A stretch of DNA of 64,000 nucleotides from Alentia gelatinosa (lineage: Eukaryota > Annelida > Polychaeta > Phyllodocida > Polynoidae). The translations under genes were made by a program, and so were the position numbers. The notes beneath the pieces are model-generated. The model was not told the origin of the DNA and searched no databases. It worked only from the letters and a program-made list of their open reading frames with translations. Positions 32,314 to 44,050 of the stretch are shown here, in pieces (positions within the stretch are counted from its first letter, which is position 1; each line of letters starts with the position of its first letter). The stretch covers positions 13,663,298 to 13,727,297 of the forward strand of contig OX465583.1 of assembly GCA_950022655.1 (NCBI GenBank), in the 5' to 3' direction.

Positions 32314-33547
32314 GTGATATTAAGCTCATAAGACAGCGACATCGACCACCGATTCTCACCGATCCGATCAACGGTTATAATCGGGAACATTGATGACGAT
32401 GTTTTAAACCCTCAACGACGCTTGCCGATCACACCTCTCAACTTTAGGGCCTTGTACAGCGACCCGACATCCGGCCATAGGTGTATGATAATAAACCATC
32501 CTCACAGCGACAGGGGTCATTCCATGTTTTTAGGGATTTATCCATCTCTTACTTAACGGATAAAGATAAGTAATACTGGTTAAAATAAAAAAAGGTGCAC
32601 GATATTGCTGCTGTTATTATCATAAAAGCTTGCCAAAGATGATTAAATCAATCTGTCCAGAAAGTGCATATAACGTAATTATTACTGGAATATGTATCGT
32701 GTTAAATACGTTGCTATTGCAGGTTTGACTGAGACAGACAGAAAAGTAGGAAACACACACTTGATGACCCTTTTACCCTCTTGAATGCAATCAAAGTTTA
32801 AGAACGTCAAATAATTAAATAATGGATAAATAATGAAAATGCTACACCTATACCCGGGCCGTACTTTCCATATCATGCATTGGTCAACGTATTATTCAAT
32901 ATATCCCACTTCAGAGTGAGTTTAGAGAACCAATCTTATAACGCACTGATAAATATATCATCCCAATAAAACGATAACAATATTGGAATGTAATTGTTAG
33001 TGAAATAAAAATAAAACGAACCATTTTCAAAACAGATATTATCTTACTAAGGATAAACGTCAACTTGATTCCTTGTATACCACAGTGCAACCACTTGAGT
33101 GCCCTTTGCCATAGGGTGCAATATACCCTGGTTAGTAATTCCTTATACGCTGTTATGCTACCACCAGTCGGGGATGGACACCGTGAGACCAGCCTCTCCA
33201 GGTGCACCCTTACAAAAGCCTGTACCTACCATCCTCACTTGACCTCTCAAGGTCATTGTCACCGGGGCTACCAAGGTCAACAGTTTCAACTTCCTCGGAC
33301 GATCCCATCATTTCCAAGACCGACTTTCTCTTCTTCCGCCGAAACTTTTTCCCTTCAAATACAAGTGTCGCTAAATCATAATCATGTCCTTAGGAAAATA
33401 GCTTATGTTCCTAAATCAGAGGGCCGCGGAGTGTTAGTCTGATGCAGATTAGCAGGCAGGTGAGGGAAGCGCGGTTAGTGAGTGAAGATCCTGCAGGAAG
33501 GAGCACTCAGAGAGGTGAGAGACTAACAAAGAAACTGAGGAATGTTT
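32314..33547. other. Intergenic, no gene recognised
   Basis: Scattered CGA-rich sequence lies at 32,330-32,470. The open frame at 33,065-33,442 has no supporting splice or composition signal. Nothing else supported. Confidence 0.4.
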
Positions 33548-33812
33548 GGTCTGTGTCCCCGTTCACCATCAAGTTTGGAGCGCGCAGTGATATGAACGAG
33601 GTGATAGCTGAGGGAATATTCCGGAGCGCTCCAAAGAAGATGGCAAAAGGGGACTCAGATCCAGCAGGAATATGTTTCTGATTTTATCTTAGGCTGGAAT
33701 TTTTTATCTGTTCTGTTTATCGCCCATTGAGTATGACCTACCGTACTCACAAGCCTGTTGGGTAGGGGTTCCTAATGTTAAGCCTATGGATGTTTATACC
33801 AGGCTAAGATAA
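33548..33812 (+). mobile_element. Two-hairpin element, type F7
   Basis: Hairpin 1 pairs GTGTCCCCGTTCACCATC and TTTGGAGCGC with GCGCTCCAAA and the inverse outer arm, with ATATGAACGAGGTGATAGCTG in the loop. Hairpin 2 (33,684-33,812) is bounded by TTTATCTTAGGCTGG and CCAGGCTAAGATAA and contains CCTAATGTTAAGCCTATGG. F7 keeps the common core while the bounding repeat differs (TTAGCCTGG instead of TCACCCCTGG). Confidence 0.75.
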
Positions 33813-36112
33813 TAGTTCAACGGAAACAGAAACAGTGATGCCAGTGAGGTCTGGGAAGTATGCTTCAAAATTCCTTTGAACCCTGCCCATCTGAGAACTT
33901 ATATACGATGTAATTTAATACAAATTCAGGCAATATAGCACTCCTTTCATCAACCCAGTACCAATATCAAGTAAAAAAACTATATATGAACTGAATTTAA
34001 AAAAAAAATCTTGTATTTCATACGCATATTTTACCTCTGACGCCATCAGAATAGCAGGGCACGTTCAGAGAAGATAATTCAGTCTTAGAATCAGGTTCGG
34101 ACATGTTGTCTCTCCCTATAGCTATCCCTCCTACATATTTATTACAATCCATGCACGTAACGTCATAGGAATAGGTAACCTCCCTGCACTACACTTAAGA
34201 TTTCATTAAAAAAATACACTGCCAAAAAGGTATTTTATGTCAGTACGTTTACAAAGGAAATCTGTATCATCATCCTCTCCTTCTATCAATATAATCTAAT
34301 TACGAAGATTGGCAAAGACTCTTTTCCCACACATTTAGAAAAGAAGTTCATCCCATTCCATTACAGTTCCTGTGTATATAACAGTGACAACAAGGATGCT
34401 GTCATCAAGATCATTTAGAATTAAAAATCAATACTTTTTCCCGTATGAGTGAAGTTCATTTAAAGGAATGGATAGCAAGGCAACGGTCAAGAAGACCTTA
34501 CACGATGAGCCAAACCTCAGAAAGGAAAATCAGTGAGAATTTACAACTCTCAGCAATATGAAGAGTCGCGGTTTAGGCTAGAAGATTCGAAAAATCCAAG
34601 CCCAATCTCGTCTCATCAGCCAATTTTATATCATATGTTTTCCACTAATACAAAACATTTTGTATGATCAAATGTTAATATCTACAGCATATCCGAAGAA
34701 GGCCACAAGGCCGAAACTAGTAGGCACAAGTTGCTACTCAATCCAAACGTCCAACAATTGATGAACTGTATGTTGAATGAAGGATATTTATTAAAAAGTT
34801 GTCAAACTAATTTCTGACTCACTCATGGTTTGTGGTCGTAACACCAAACATCTACAGCATATGTTAACTGCCCATCGAGATATAGGGAAACTATACAGTT
34901 GTGGCTGGCAAATGTAACCGCCGTAATGTAAAACCGTACCTCGGGATGATTTATATGCTCAAATGAACCCAAAAGAAGAAGATTCCAGCGCCCCCAGCCC
35001 AGGCCTTTACGTAAAGCAGATCGGCCAACTGTAACGTACATGAAGCCAGAAGGCGGTACCTACTCCATACCACCTTTGATGTCCGTTCGCTTGGCTCCTC
35101 CTCTATCTTCCTCACCGTCATCCCTCAGTAATGATGCACAGTGCGTGAATAAGCGATACCGTTAAGTTATTACAGGTACAACCCACAGGTGGTGTATGAA
35201 TCCGCAGCAGGTAGCAGCAGGTGTGTTGTGTGCTTGGTCGACTCCGGTCTATCTACTGTCCACACTGCTCTGTTGAATTACTCACAGCTCTATGCTAACA
35301 GCATATTGAACTGGTGATGTTCCTTATTCAGTTACTGTAGGATCAGCATTGATAACCACTATATCAATATCTTCATGTACTCTCTGGGATTTTCTCCTTC
35401 CAGAATTCCTCACAGAGTGTTGGCCTTTCGATTGTAAATAGCTTATGTGCGAGTTCAGTGTATTGCCACCTCTTCAGGATTTAACGAGGGAATCATAGGA
35501 CACACAGAACATGGTATCCGTACACCTTAGTAGGGGGTACGATATCTCCAGACTGTGTCCTCGTTCCCTGTAAGACCACCTTGACCAGCTGTTTGATGAG
35601 AGCCCAGGCACTGAGCAGCTCTCAGACCTGCTCAGATCCACTCAAAGAGCCAAACGTGTGGAGATCAATGTCTCCACTCCGCACCCTGCAGGTGGTCAAC
35701 AGGTGACGATCACTGGTGATGGATGATGGCCATACAGGGTAGAACCACTCAGGGTAGACAGTGTTCAACTGAAAACTTGGGGCCTGGATGAGGCCTCTAT
35801 ATATATGCCCTCCCCCACACCCCATCTCCACACACCAGCTCTGAAATTCACCCATCACGGTATGCAGTAGTAGTGACCCACCCCACCCCCAACCCGCAAA
35901 CACACATCCACCCCCCGATCGATACGTGTACTATCTCCTGGTACAGCAGTGATCATGTGGCCGGCCGCACACGGCAGGTGTTTTTTTTAGCATATGCACA
36001 CATGGCCCTGTTAACTCATGCAGATGAGAGAGGATCGCACCCTGCCACCTGGATCCACCACGCATCAAGCGATGGGGATAATAGTCGAAACAACGAAGCG
36101 GTTGCATCGTGC
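33813..36112. other. Intergenic, no gene recognised
   Basis: Contains the hammerhead-like motif at 34,692-34,738 and C-rich DNA near 35,880-35,920. Several short frames are open but none has a supported exon structure. Confidence 0.4.
34692..34738 (+). ncRNA. Degenerate hammerhead-like motif
   Basis: TCCGAAGAAGGCCACAAGGCCGAAAC (split here as TCCGAAGA, AGGCC-ACAA-GGCC, GAAAC) has a perfect 4-bp stem II, and AGTAG / CTACT could form a stem III-like helix. The first conserved base of CUGANGA is changed to CCGAAGA, which should impair catalysis. Likely a relic of the same retroelement family as the motifs at 11.77 and 25.05 kb. Confidence 0.35.
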
Positions 36113-36372
36113 TTTATCTGACCCCTGGTATTTTATTCCCATAGACTTGACATTTGGAACTCGCATCCAACGCCCATTGAGTATTTAGAATACTACTCAA
36201 TGGGGGATAATTTCACAAAGGTTAGCCCATTTGTCCATGTGAGGGGTGAGATAAATTCAAAAACCTATTCAAGTTTAGGGTTAGAGCTCGATCCCATCTT
36301 GTTTGAATTGATATGCAATTCAAGCGGCTTCGCCTTGTGAACTACTACGAGATTCAAACTCGAAGGGATATG
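36113..36372 (-). mobile_element. Two-hairpin element, type F2, 5' end lost
   Basis: Hairpin 2 is complete (TTTATCTGACCCCTGG, CATAGACTTGACATTTGG, to GGGGTGAGATAAA). Hairpin 1 has its loop GCGGCTTCGCCTTGTGAA but stops in the second arm at CTCGAAGGGATATGAAGG, where SINE sequence begins, so the last 50 bp or so are missing. Confidence 0.75.
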
Positions 36373-36373
36373 A

Positions 36374-36462
36374 AGGAGAAAAGTGGCTGCAGTAGGACTT
36401 GAACCCACAAAGTCTGACAAGCTGGAGATTACAAGTCCAGTTCTTTACCAGTGAAGCCCCAT
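36374..36462 (-). mobile_element. SINE tRNA head fragment
   Basis: Minus-strand B box GGGTTCAAGTCCTACTGCAG and a TGTAATCTCC anticodon loop are recognisable; the A box end is worn. The SINE body is missing on the left, so this is a head-only fragment fused to the truncated F2 copy. Confidence 0.6.
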
Positions 36463-36625
36463 GCATTGATAGGATGGCTGATCTTTTTAGTAATCCATTT
36501 GAATTATATTCACTAGAGATCCCGTCCATTGGTAAGAATGTGCACTTTTCTATGTCTTTTCCATTGGGAGCGGTCCAAAGTCTCATAATGTGCTAATGTA
36601 GACCTTTCACATCGCAGAGTTTGGT

Positions 36626-36745
36626 TTGTAGGTTTGTAGGTTTGATTTAACGTCCAGTTAACCATTGCAGGTTCTCACCAGACTTTCTCAAGGTTCTTTT
36701 ACACCACAAGGGTGGTGATCGCATCTATGCAATGAATTTAGGAGA
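36626..36745 (-). mobile_element. SINE 3' tail fragment
   Basis: Contains GATTTAACGTCCAGTTAACC and CTCAAGGTTCTTTTACACCA (plus-strand view) and stops at GAATTTAGG. With the head fragment 160 bp to its left it could be the two ends of one rearranged SINE. Confidence 0.6.
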
Positions 36746-36802
36746 GTGCTGTAGGTATCATATGGACACATATTTACAGTTAGCCCAGTGTTGGATACTG
36801 TA

Positions 36803-37086
36803 GAGGAAACCTATGAAGGTTTATGGTGACGATTTAAAAACCATAGTAATTCACACGGCGAAGCCACGTGAATTACACAACGATTCAAACCAGATGGGAT
36901 CGAGCTCTGACCCTAAACTTGTATAGGTTTCTGAATTTATCTCACCCCTCACATTGACTAATTGGCTAATATCTGTGACATAATCCCCTATTGTGTATTT
37001 TTTCTAAATACTCCATGGGCATTGAGTACGAGTTCCCGATGTTAAGTCTATGGGGAAGCATACCAGGGGGGGGGGGGGGGAGATAG
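36803..37086 (+). mobile_element. Two-hairpin element, type F2, 3' end replaced by G run
   Basis: GAGGAAACCTATGAAGG start, loop CACACGGCGAAGCCACGTG, GGATCGAGCTCTGACC arm, then hairpin 2 with CCCGATGTTAAGTCTATGG. The terminal CCAGGGGTGAGATAA has become CCAG followed by about 15 G and AGATAG. Confidence 0.75.
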
Positions 37087-37497
37087 AGTGCTTCAGTTAG
37101 TCTTGTGTAGACCACAGTGATCTGTGACAAAAATAGAAAAGACTGCCTTAAACCGAGACCAGCAGTGCTAAAATACGTAGCGGAGCTCATTTTCTGTTAA
37201 TTATCTCAAGAGAGCCTCGAAGTAGGTTTAATCAACTCGTAAGAACTTCTAAAGGGATTGAAAATGGGACTGCTCTGGTCTGTGGAGACTGTAAAGTGGT
37301 TTCACCGTTAACTGAGGTTTCGAGCTCCTCTCAAGGCCACTGATTGGATAATGGAATGGTCTGACAGTAATTCGTCCTAAACTTTAAACTCTGGGAGGGA
37401 TGCTCTATTTCAAAGCCACAGGGAGATAATACTGAGAAACGGGAATCGCCAATGATTAGTTTGATGGACAGGCGCACTTCACTCTGGGGACCTGTCA

Positions 37498-37812
37498 TGC
37501 CCCAGTCACACTGGCGTAAAAAACGGCGTTTTTCCGTGTACGCACGTCTACGTTCTTCTACTCATTTTGGAATCTCAAAATACGCCGCAAAACGCCGCAA
37601 TACGCGGAGATGCGTAAAGGAAAGTCGGAATGCGCCGAAAAACGCCACAATGCGTACAGAAGCGTAGATAAGCGTTGATGAACGTTGAGAAGCGTACTAA
37701 AACGTTAAAGAAAAGCAAACAAATACGTTCCAAATCCGTAGCTAATATGTGGTCCCCAACAATTCAAATACGTAGAAGAAACGCCGAATTTTACGCCAGT
37801 GTGACTGGGGCA
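37498..37812. mobile_element. Harbinger-like foldback element (TGCCCCAGTCACACTGGCG ends)
   Basis: Perfect terminal inverted repeats of about 24 bp beginning TGCCCCAGTCACACTGGCG. The flanks TCA and TTA may be a decayed 3-bp duplication. The interior is filled with ACGCCG, TACGC and AACGTT words in both orientations, like the other foldback elements. Open frames across it are artefacts of these motifs. Confidence 0.75.
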
Positions 37813-38357
37813 TTAGAGAGGCGCTGCAATAGGCCTTTTTCCATAGGCCAGTGTCGCACGTTATCTACGTGGTTACGCAATGGTTGCAGCCAAACATTCC
37901 CCTGGCAACATGTACATTAGCATTGGATCACTGAATGTATGAAAGTAAAACATTTATAACACCCATGTTCAGCATTCCCATAGAGATCAAATTGATTGCA
38001 CTGTATTCTATGGTATTCCAGCTCCAATTTGGTATGTCATACATGCATATCAACTCAATGATACTTTAGATATAGCTTAGATAACACAGGTATACCTAAA
38101 CTGTATACACAATAATACATTGGCAGGCCTAGCTATAATAGGCTTATCTTTCTCCAAGTTGAAACGAAGATAATTACCAACTATAAAGTTAAAACTGCTC
38201 AGACACGTTGATGCAATACCCTAGTTTGTTCCAGCAAATTAATCTGTCAAAAAACAACACCCCTGGAATCACACCCACCGTTCACACTCTAGCTGTGAAT
38301 GCTGTATATCTCTATGTGCATGTGGGCGGACTCGGCCGTGTTTGTATATATATAATA
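37813..38357. other. Intergenic, no gene recognised
   Basis: Nothing supported beyond AT-rich DNA leading into the tandem repeats that follow. Confidence 0.4.
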
Positions 38358-38464
38358 TAAGTATTTCTCCTTAACATGATACTATCTACTTATATAAGTA
38401 TTTCTCCTTAGCATGATACTATCTAGTTATATATATACGTATTTCTCCTTAACATGATACTATC

Positions 38465-38523
<59 letters not shown>
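38358..38523. repeat. Short tandem array plus (AT)n microsatellite
   Basis: Three units of a roughly 38-45-bp repeat (AAGTATTTCTCCTTAACATG, ATACTATCTA) are followed directly by about 30 AT units. Confidence 0.9.
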
Positions 38524-38526
<3 letters not shown>

Positions 38527-38528
38527 AT

Positions 38529-38743
38529 AGAGGAAACCTATGAAAGTATAGGGTCAGAGTTCATATCCCATCGAGTTTGAATCGCGTAGTAATTCACAAG
38601 GTTTTCTGGATTTATCTCACCCTTCACAATGACTAATGGGCTAACATAATCCCCCATTGGATATTTTTCTAAATATCTCATGGGAGTTGGATACGAGTTC
38701 CCAATGTTAAGTCTATGGAGAAAAAATACCAGAGGTGAGATAG
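38529..38743 (+). mobile_element. Two-hairpin element, type F2, one hairpin-1 arm deleted
   Basis: The left arm is intact up to AATTCACAAGG at the loop, then the sequence jumps to TTTTCTGGATTTATCTCACCC, the hairpin 2 boundary. Hairpin 2 is complete with CCCAATGTTAAGTCTATGG and ends AGGTGAGATAG. It sits at the edge of an (AT)n tract. Confidence 0.8.
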
Positions 38744-38775
38744 CTATATATATCTACCTTTATACATGCATTATT

Positions 38776-39145
38776 TTTAGAGCCTGCTCGCATGTATACG
38801 TTATATAGGGTGCCTAACAATTAAAGTGGTAACATAGACTCCTAGCTTGCTGCAAAATACTATCCCTTCACTACCTGCATGCTATTCACTGTGATAATGG
38901 GAAATGAGCAGAGTGGCAGTGTCTCAGGGTCTTAGAGGCATGCCCAGCTGACTATTCCCAATCACTCTTGGTGCTTGATATGTTTGGATCCTAGTCTCAG
39001 GCTGTTGTAGAAAGGTCAAGTTGACTGTGTACAAGTGGGTTACAGAAAACGATCATTAGACTGAATATATTCAAAACCATTTAATTTTCCTTAAATCATA
39101 ATCCCACGCTCATTCATCAATGATGAACATACCATTTCCTCCTAG
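38776..39145 (+). mobile_element. Helitron-like repeat family H, copy 5
   Basis: From TTTAGAGCCTGCTCGCATG to TTCATCAATGATGAACATAC and CATTTCCTCCTAG, with the inner phrase GCCCAGCTGACTATTCCC diverged from the other copies. The 3' hairpin-CTAG end is intact; the following base is G. Confidence 0.55.
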
Positions 39146-41099
39146 GTTATGTTTACAGCATCTGCGACTTATGAAATAACATTGAAAATGCTCTGGAATT
39201 GCTATATCACTATATCAAACGCCAAAAAATATATGTTGTACTGAGTTCTCACTTGCTAAAATTGTGCATGTTATATGTTATACATTCTTTAATACACGTG
39301 ATTATATTGCGCTATGCTCCGTGAAATCTAGCGAGTCGTGGGCATTCTACGAGACCTTTGACCCTGACCCGCCCCATCAGTAGACATGAAGTCAATACAG
39401 ACTACACTTCCCCAGGTCCCGATAAGGGGTCAATCCCGGATAACAAGCCGTACATAGAGCCACGGGTCCGCGACCACACAGCCTCCCAGCGCTGGCCACA
39501 AATCAGCTTTGGGTCGGGCAATAAAAGCGACGAAGGCATGACCGTACAGGGTCAACCCGTACGCGGGGACGGCCGGCAGGTTACTATGGAGGATAGCGCG
39601 AGAGACCGGGTTCTCTTAATCACAGGGATGTCAGTTTGGGTCAGGGAAAGAAGTGGAATTATTTCCATGTGGAATTTTCTGCCTCAAAGGGATCAGGAAA
39701 CTTGGATATCATATCCTTGTCAACGATGGCATGGGGCTGAGGAAGTTGTTTGAGCCACAAACCAAGCGATACCCACAATTTGTTGATTTATTGTTCAAGG
39801 AAGGTTGTACAACTGTTTTTGTATGATTAACATTTATTGTTCCTATTAGTTTCGGCAGTAATGCCTTTGTCATGGAGCAATTAGAGTTATTGCCCTTATA
39901 TGGTAATAAGATACCCTAGAGAGTCAATTATCTGGGTGGTTGAAGGCATATCGGTCAATTTGGCTTAAAAATTAAAACCCATGTCATTTTCCTGAAATTT
40001 GAATATGATGATCTCCAAGTGTTCTAGTGCACATATCTAACTTAAAAATTGGGGTTGACCATGCTAATTTTTTATTTAGAGCTCAATATTATGACAATTT
40101 TATCATTCTTTATCACCGTTCTTGTTTTTGAAAGAATTGAATGAAAACCTTATTTTTCAGTACATTTCCTGTGTAAATCAAGCAAATCTAAATAAGCCTA
40201 TAATTCCTATCAAAATTGGATAAACTGAAGAGAATATTAAATTTGCTCATATAGAATTAGAATGAATAAGAAACAAGAAATTTTGACTGATAACTGATAA
40301 TATTTAAAAATCACCAGGTGGGGCCACTGTGACTTGTAGGATATGCCTTTAAATCTGACATTTTCTCAGACGCACGGACAAGACCCTTACGCAATAATAG
40401 ATGACCACATCAGACAAGAACCTGACCTTCCCCGGAAAGGTCAACTGCACCTGGTCGCCGAACGAGGTTTGAACCCATCAATGATGAAAGAGTGGCCTTT
40501 AACCGTGCCGACGTGGTGTCACAATGCATTAAGCATGTGCACAGCCGACGACCAGCCATTCCTATCATCCTTCTGGGTAGATGTTGGTACGATACTAATC
40601 AGATTTGCGCGGGTAAAATCAGGGCGTAGTACTTATCGGGGGTTGCGGTGGGGTAAGGGACGGATGAAGTTGGTTGTTTCGGTAGTTTAACCCTTTCAAT
40701 ACGCTGCATAGCACCAAACGCTGCATAGCACCAAATACACACCCTGAAATACGCCGCTGCAGTACTATTTTCACCCCTGTAGTACGTTGGGACCTTTTAT
40801 CATGTCCACAGTGACGTTATCATATCACATCTCCATGGAAATCCAAAATAATAAGGATGTTATAGTTTTACATAGGTTGACAAAATATTATCAAAATATT
40901 TGCATCATTTCATTAGAAACATAGCGATTACTTAAATTTCGGAAATGACACCTCAAGGTATCAGAGCGTACTACACCCAGGAATGCCTCCAGGCATCATA
41001 GCATCATTAACATCCAATATGTTTTTTTGTTTTTTTTTTAATTTCACAGAAAATCCATCATGCTTAGTGGTCTTCCATTTTGTAGCGTGTCTTGCGCAA
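39146..41099. other. Intergenic, no gene supported
   Basis: A GC-rich stretch at 39,350-39,610 keeps a frame of 131 codons open (39,358-39,753), but its end overlaps a CAGGGATGTCAG repeat and no family is recognisable. The frame at 40,343-40,690 is similar in quality and contains a tRNA-like GGTTTGAACCC (40,464). CAGGAATGCCTCCAGGCAT at 40,979 recurs near 58.06 kb. Confidence 0.4.
39848..39874 (-). ncRNA. Degenerate hammerhead-like motif
   Basis: On the minus strand ATGACAAAGGC, loop, GCCGAAACTAAT gives the stem II - GAAAC part, with CUGANGA altered to ATGACAA. Only the downstream half of the core is conserved. Confidence 0.25.
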
Positions 41100-41510
41100 T
41101 ATTCCAGGTCTAATAACGTTCTATTAGACATTCTCTGGGTTTTTAGGTAATTGAATCTATGAGATAAATTTAGGTAGAAATCTCACGCCTACACAATTAA
41201 GGGCTGATTCCACCAACACGATGGATTTATCGTGATATATCTTGGTATATATTGTAATATATTACAGTGTCGAGATGTGTCGTACCTCTGTTGTCACAAA
41301 ACGTAGCTGTGTGGTGTCGGGTGTTATTCTTGATACTCCACCACCGCGACACCTCAAGACACATCGCGACAAATAAGCACGCGATTATTCAAACCTAGCC
41401 CGACTTAGCAAGACACCCAAATCGTGGCTAATCTCGCTAGATCTTGTGTGTTGGTGGCTTTACCGAGGCGAGAGTTCTTTTAGTTCCCACACCACATAGA
41501 TATGGACGAA
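41100..41510 (-). mobile_element. SINE fragment split by a foldback element
   Basis: SINE body sequence before (GATAAATTTAGGTAGAAATC, TCACGCCTACACAATTA) and after (CCGAGGCGAGAGTTCTTTTA) the insertion at 41,200-41,459 joins to the normal SINE order. The tRNA head is absent to the right. Confidence 0.75.
41200..41459. mobile_element. Harbinger-like foldback element with TTA duplication
   Basis: Ends AGGGCTGATTCCACCAACAC and the inverse of GTGTTGGTGGCT pair. TTA flanks both edges (41,197-41,199 and 41,460-41,462) and the SINE consensus has a single TTTACC there. The 260-bp interior has repeated TCGTGxTAT / GACACATCGCGACA words. Confidence 0.8.
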
Positions 41511-41808
41511 GGCCTGTGGTAGCCCTGCGGTAGACCAAAGCCAGTCCCTCATCCATCATCCACTCATAATACAAACAAACACGGTTAGGACCCTGGTGAG
41601 TTCTCGGGGGCTGATCCTACAAGCCACCCTTGTCCCGAATCCCGACTCGGCTGTCGCGGACTGCTTGCCTGGCTGGCCGCTTTATACTGCGTGGTACTGC
41701 TACCTGCCAATACTGTGAGCTGCTCTGTGAGCTGCCGAGTGAGCTGCTCTGTGAGCTACTAAGTGATGTCTACAGGTCTCCAGCACCTGCCACCCGACCC
41801 CCCTTAAC

Positions 41809-42353
41809 CAGGGATGTCAGCAGCCCTTGAAGAAAATCCCTGAAGTCATTTGCTGCTGCGACCCCCACCCCCCCCCCCCCCCCCAAAAAAAAAACAAAAC
41901 AAAAAAAACACAAAAAAACTCCCCTTTCCAAGACTACAGTGGGCAAGCTTATCGGGGACTCAGTAACAGTGAAGAATGTGTCCCTTGACGAGTAGGACTG
42001 TAACTACAGTTGGTGCTCTCCAAGCAGAACACTTACCGTTTTATGTACTTTTGGTGTTAAACCAATTATGTGCTTGGGGGATGTAGTATGATGCTGGTCT
42101 TAGCTATGCATTCAAAGTGGTCTGTATGGTAACTGCCCAATAACTTCAGTGACGGCTTATCAGGCAAAACCTTTAAGACCATGGAAGTAATAATGCACGA
42201 AATTTACAGGGAAGTCAGGTATATGGGGCTCGGGAAACAATATGGGGTTGACATACACTAGTTCTATTCAGGCTTTTAGATGCTGGGGACAGTATTTCTG
42301 TGTTTTATAAAGATACCTGATTTCAGGGATTTCCCTGAACTCTGACATCCCTG
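41809..42353. mobile_element. hAT-like element with CAGGGATGTCAG ends
   Basis: 12-bp perfect inverted ends, CAGGGATGTCAG and CTGACATCCCTG, enclose 545 bp, with further inner inverted words (ATTTCAGGGATTTCCCTG). A run of about 18 C then A-rich DNA lies at 41,866-41,910. No 8-bp target duplication is visible, so hAT assignment rests on end style only. Fragments with the same left end lie near 10.28, 39.62 and (degenerate) 6.81, 29.62 and 63.35 kb. Confidence 0.6.
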
Positions 42354-42429
42354 CCCACCTAGTCTACTTGTCGCTTGGTTAAGATTAGTGGTAGGACAGC
42401 GGCACTCTGTCTAGATCTATATACCTTTT

Positions 42430-42693
42430 GATCTCACCCCTGGTATTTTTGTCGCATAGCCTTAAAATTGGGAACTCCTCCTCCATACCCCTTCGAGTAT
42501 TGCAGTCCGTTCTCCATGGTCTATATCCTGTGTGTTGTCCATTCTTTTATGGTATACAGGGGTGAGATAAATACACAAAGTTCTTGTTCTCCAACTCGCT
42601 ACATGATATTCACTCGGCTGTCGCCTCGTATATATCACTCTGCATCAAACTGGTGGAGAACGACGACTTTACCTAAAACTTGTTGGTTTCTTC
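42430..42693 (-). mobile_element. Two-hairpin element, type F5
   Basis: Hairpin 2 comes first (GATCTCACCCCTGGTATTTT, with CCTTAAAATTGGGAACTCC, to GGGGTGAGATAAA). Hairpin 1 follows with arms TTCTCCAACTC / TGGTGGAGAACG, loop CACTCGGCTGTCGCCTCGT and end TTGGTTTC. The word GTTCTCCA occurs in both hairpins. Confidence 0.75.
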
Positions 42694-43159
42694 TTTAATC
42701 CTACACTCTCCTTAAAGACAGGGACAGGGGTAAGCTTATAATTACGACTCTATGAGATCGTGGAGGTGACGTTCGGGTGTGGTCAAAGGAGGCTGATCAA
42801 TTCATCGTTCACAGGCGGTGCCGCTGTTCCTGACCACTGACGCCCACTCAGGCTCTCATTCGGGCAACTACTGACGGCGGAAGCAGGGAAACGACTAGAC
42901 TGGCCTCAGTCCCTGTATCCTACCCCTCCCCGCCTACCACCACCGCCACCGCTCTACCCAACCGCCTCCCCCCTACACCCTACTTCTGTGTGATACATGG
43001 GCCAGTCATAGATGGATACATACTATTTATGGACTTTATTCTGATTTTGTTTAATCATTAAATGAATCTTCTTATTCAAAGACTTGAGCAAGTCTAGGAA
43101 ACGGCATGGAGAGGTCGGCGGGCATAGTGAGGACAACGGTAATGACCCCCCAGATACCA
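42694..43159. other. Intergenic, no gene recognised
   Basis: C-rich sequence at 42,905-42,990; nothing else supported. Confidence 0.4.
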
Positions 43160-44050
43160 GTAAAGGCTATACCCCTCCATGTAGTGGTATAAGGTGGTAC
43201 CTGAATAGTACCTAGTACTGACAATACTCCCCCATGTAATGGTCTAGGTAGGACCTAAATAGTGTTGAGAATACCCTTCCATGTAATGGTCTAGGTACGA
43301 CCTAAATGGTGTTGACAATACTCCCCAATGTAATGGTCTAGGTAGGACCTAAATGTGTTGAGAATACCCTTCCATGTAATGGTCTAGGTAGGACCTAAAT
43401 AGTGTTGAGAATACTCTTCCATGTAATGGTCTAGGTAGGACCTAAATAGTGTTGAGAATACTCTTCCATGTAATGGTCTAGGTAGGACCTAAATAGTGTT
43501 GAGAATACTCTTCCATGTAATGGTCTAGGTAGGACCTAAATAGTGTTGAGAATACTCTTCCATGTAATGGTCTAGGTAGGACCTCAATAGTGTTGAGAAT
43601 ACTCTTCCATGTAATGGTCTAGGTAGGACCTAAATAGTGTTGAGAATACTCTGGTAATGGTATAGGTAGTTATATAGAACGTCCTGACCATGCTGTACAA
43701 GCCACAGAGCGAGATGATAATGTACGGTATGTACGGACCGAGGCGTTTACGCCGAGTTCAACACAACCGGTAAATTGACATCGAGTTCTGTGACTTGTAC
43801 AAGCATGGCTGGACGTTATATATATTTACTATATACCCGAAATTTAAAAAAAATCAATTTCATTTTTCTTAACAACCAAAATTTTAATAAATGTGTATGG
43901 GTAGGTAGTCCGTATTTTGGTGTACGGACCAGTGGTCCGTACAGTATTTCTACGTCATATACCGAAACGGTACGTATTTACAGTACATACGGCATGGGTA
44001 TAGTAATACCTAAACCAGTACCTGGTATTGACAATACCCCGCCACGTAAT
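43160..44050. repeat. 47-bp minisatellite, interrupted by a two-hairpin element
   Basis: About ten units of a 47-bp repeat (ATGGTCTAGGTAGGACCTAA, TAGTGTTGAGAATACTCTTCC). Central units (about 43,370-43,650) are almost identical and edge units diverge. A degenerate unit (AATACCTAAACCAGTACC ... CCACGTAAT) lies at 44,004-44,050, beyond the inserted element 43,671-44,007. Confidence 0.9.
43671..44007 (+). mobile_element. Two-hairpin element, type F8, copy 1
   Basis: Hairpin 1 pairs TATATAGAACGTCCTGACC and GCTGTACAAG with their inverses around the loop GAGGCGTTTACGCCGAG. Hairpin 2 (about 43,827-44,007) is bounded by TTTACTATATACCC and its inverse. TGTACGGACC is present in both hairpins. Type F8 lacks the GAAACC end and AATGTTAAG core, so membership rests on architecture and word sharing. 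Confidence 0.7.

Noticed and set aside
37452..37920. Two Arg/Lys-rich frames
   Set aside because: They lie in a foldback element filled with ACGCCG/AACGTT motifs that generate basic codons.
39358..39753. 131-codon frame in GC-rich DNA
   Set aside because: No recognisable domain, no splice context, and its end runs into a CAGGGATGTCAG repeat fragment; kept only as intergenic.
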